A program made the translations under genes and the position numbers. The notes under the pieces are model-generated. The model made no database searches, was not told where the DNA came from, and worked only from the letters and a program-made list of their open reading frames with translations. This document shows, piece by piece, positions 5,227 to 5,245 of a stretch of 5,245 nt of DNA (the stretch's first letter is position 1; every line of letters starts with the position of its first letter). This DNA is from a bacterium (Candidatus Ratteibacteria) CG_4_9_14_3_um_filter_41_21 (lineage in GTDB: Bacteria; Ratteibacteria; UBA8468), in contig PFWI01000275.1 of NCBI GenBank assembly GCA_002791075.1, positions 1 to 5,245 of the forward strand. Direction: 5' to 3'.

Positions 5227-5245
5227 AACTAAGAAAAAATTTATT

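Overview
The window is ordinary bacterial chromosome carrying four complete housekeeping genes. They form two divergent pairs: ddl-ftsQ on the minus strand (cell-wall precursor synthesis and divisome) and ftsK-nusA on the plus strand (chromosome translocation and transcription elongation). All four are intact, with their signature motifs in place. The DNA is moderately AT-rich and gaps between genes are short. Sequence alone does not fix the phylum. Family-typical but divergent proteins, plus intergenic spacers full of short-period repeats, remind me of uncultured candidate-phylum genomes such as Omnitrophota or similar. That is an impression, not a result.

Layout. Positions 1-56 are a spacer with a tandem 10-mer, just past the ftsQ stop. 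The minus-strand unit reads ddl (1785 to 835) then ftsQ (854 to 57). The two overlap by 20 bp in different frames and each has a Shine-Dalgarno sequence, so they are probably co-transcribed and translationally coupled. The 136-bp spacer 1786-1921 holds two back-to-back extended -10 promoter candidates, one firing left into ddl and one right into ftsK. The ftsK promoter sits so close to the ATG that the mRNA would be leaderless or nearly so, which agrees with the absence of a Shine-Dalgarno there. ftsK (1922-3946) ends inside a mirrored array of 7-bp units. nusA (4002-5147) follows, also without a Shine-Dalgarno, and the window closes with a spacer of degenerate 10-bp and 8-bp repeats.

Function. 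Ddl makes D-Ala-D-Ala for the peptidoglycan stem peptide. FtsQ anchors the periplasmic divisome. FtsK clears chromosome DNA from the septum. NusA tunes RNA polymerase pausing, termination and antitermination. The ddl-ftsQ pair is a remnant of the division and cell wall (dcw) cluster. ddl is its first gene here because ftsK diverges immediately upstream.

I found no new enzymatic or defence system. What deserves attention is the repeat layer: two 25-bp REP-like elements (GTAG tetranucleotide plus hairpin), one in frame within ddl and one in the ddl leader; the mirrored heptamer array that supplies the ftsK stop codon; and AACCAC-headed repeats just after the stop codons of ftsQ and nusA. A possible use of leaderless start signals on one side of the divergent promoter is also worth testing.
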